From assembly GCF_009937955.1 (NCBI RefSeq), contig NZ_AP018439.1, positions 1,984,001-2,048,000 of the forward strand: DNA of 64,000 nt. The letters are read 5' to 3'. A program made the position numbers and the translations under genes. Each line of letters opens with the position of its first letter. The stretch's first letter is position 1. Shown here one piece after another: positions 63,810 to 64,000 of the stretch. The notes beneath the pieces were generated by a model. It saw only the letters and a program-made list of their open reading frames with translations, was not told the origin of the DNA and ran no database searches. This stretch comes from Undibacterium sp. KW1 (GTDB lineage: Bacteria; Pseudomonadota; Gammaproteobacteria; Burkholderiales; Burkholderiaceae_D).

Positions 63810-64000
63810 AAACCACACACCGTACCAGCCTGATTTTTGGTGGTGCACGTTCGGGCAAGAGTGCGTTTGCTGAACAACTGGCAAGCAGACTCAGTGACGG
63901 TAATCAACAGGTGCTTTACCTGGCAACTGCCAAGGCAGGCGATACGGAAATGCAGGAGCGTATTGCCCACCACCGCGAACGCCGCCCGGCAGACTGGGGC
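63806..64000 (+). CDS. cobU: Adenosylcobinamide kinase / guanylyltransferase, 5' part
   Basis: The gene begins with ATG at 63806, overlapping the cobB stop (ATGA), and runs off the window, so only 65 residues are visible. The P-loop is [18 protein letters not shown], diagnostic for CobU/CobP, and [25 protein letters not shown] follows the family pattern, where the His in the IAHHRERR motif region is the expected nucleotide-linked site. Phosphorylates and then guanylylates adenosylcobinamide ahead of CobS. The rest of the cobalamin operon probably continues beyond 64000. Confidence 0.93.
   Translation, partial: MKTTHRTSLIFGGARSGKSAFAEQLASRLSDGNQQVLYLATAKAGDTEMQERIAHHRERRPADWG

Noticed and set aside
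1-64000. CRISPR array, prophage, transposase, rRNA or tRNA genes
   Set aside because: I looked for regular repeats, integrase or transposase motifs and tRNA-like cloverleafs in the gaps and found none I could support by eye.

Overview
The window looks like the chromosome of a betaproteobacterium of the order Burkholderiales, most likely family Oxalobacteraceae (Undibacterium- or Herbaspirillum-like). I infer this from protein flavour, from the ribF-ileS-lspA-coaBC-dut order, from clpS-clpA divergent from a cspA-type gene, and from moderate base composition. There are no rRNA genes, CRISPR arrays, prophages or complete insertion sequences, and I could recognise no tRNA gene. Almost all of the sequence is tightly packed coding DNA.

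Layout. 1-5.6 kb: the 5' part of parE, an orphan receiver-like protein, a VWA (CoxE-like) protein, a GNAT acetyltransferase, rpsT, a small Ala/Lys-rich exported protein and an RluE-type pseudouridine synthase. 6-11.7 kb: icd, then a transglutaminase-like DUF3857/TPR protein paired with a secreted coiled-coil protein. 11.8-14.2 kb: a NarX/NarL-type two-component system and a cold-shock gene. 14.6-20 kb: clpS-clpA, a small unknown protein, OsmC, pirin, an FMN reductase and a small membrane protein. 20.2-26.5 kb: dut, coaBC, lspA, ileS and ribF, all on the minus strand. 26.6-31.2 kb: a small Cys-motif protein, a methyltransferase, a DUF885 peptidase-like protein, a secreted protein and a dual-specificity-type phosphatase. 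31.2-37.4 kb: an AT-rich regulatory region with a perfect 20-bp palindrome, a large secreted CehA/McbA-type protein, a GST, an ADP-ribosylglycohydrolase overlapping an AlaX-type editing protein, and a YidB-like protein.

37.5-44.9 kb holds the most unusual block. It is one collinear minus-strand run: a SWIM-SNF2 helicase, a fused AdoMet decarboxylase/spermidine synthase (SpeD-SpeE), a YgiB-type lipoprotein, a YgiC-type glutathionylspermidine-synthase-like ATP-grasp ligase, a DUF350 membrane protein and RsmE. It reads as a polyamine synthesis and conjugation module tied to the cell envelope. 45.1-54.6 kb: tkt, a GNAT enzyme, a dispersed inverted repeat, gapA, a LepB-type signal peptidase, a BON-domain protein, a free Cache-domain protein, a serralysin-like protease with a DUF4214 tail, an IclR regulator, dgkA and a small membrane protein. 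54.7-64 kb is a cobalamin locus: cobT, cobS, cobC, a PilZ protein, a cobalamin riboswitch, btuB, btuC, btuD, cobO, cobB and the start of cobU.

Data quality matters here. Four genes (parE, the response regulator, its histidine kinase, and the SNF2 helicase) are each split by one apparent missing base in a G/C run or G/C-rich stretch. ParE is normally essential, so sequencing or assembly indels are the likeliest cause. Each protein reads through cleanly when one base is restored.
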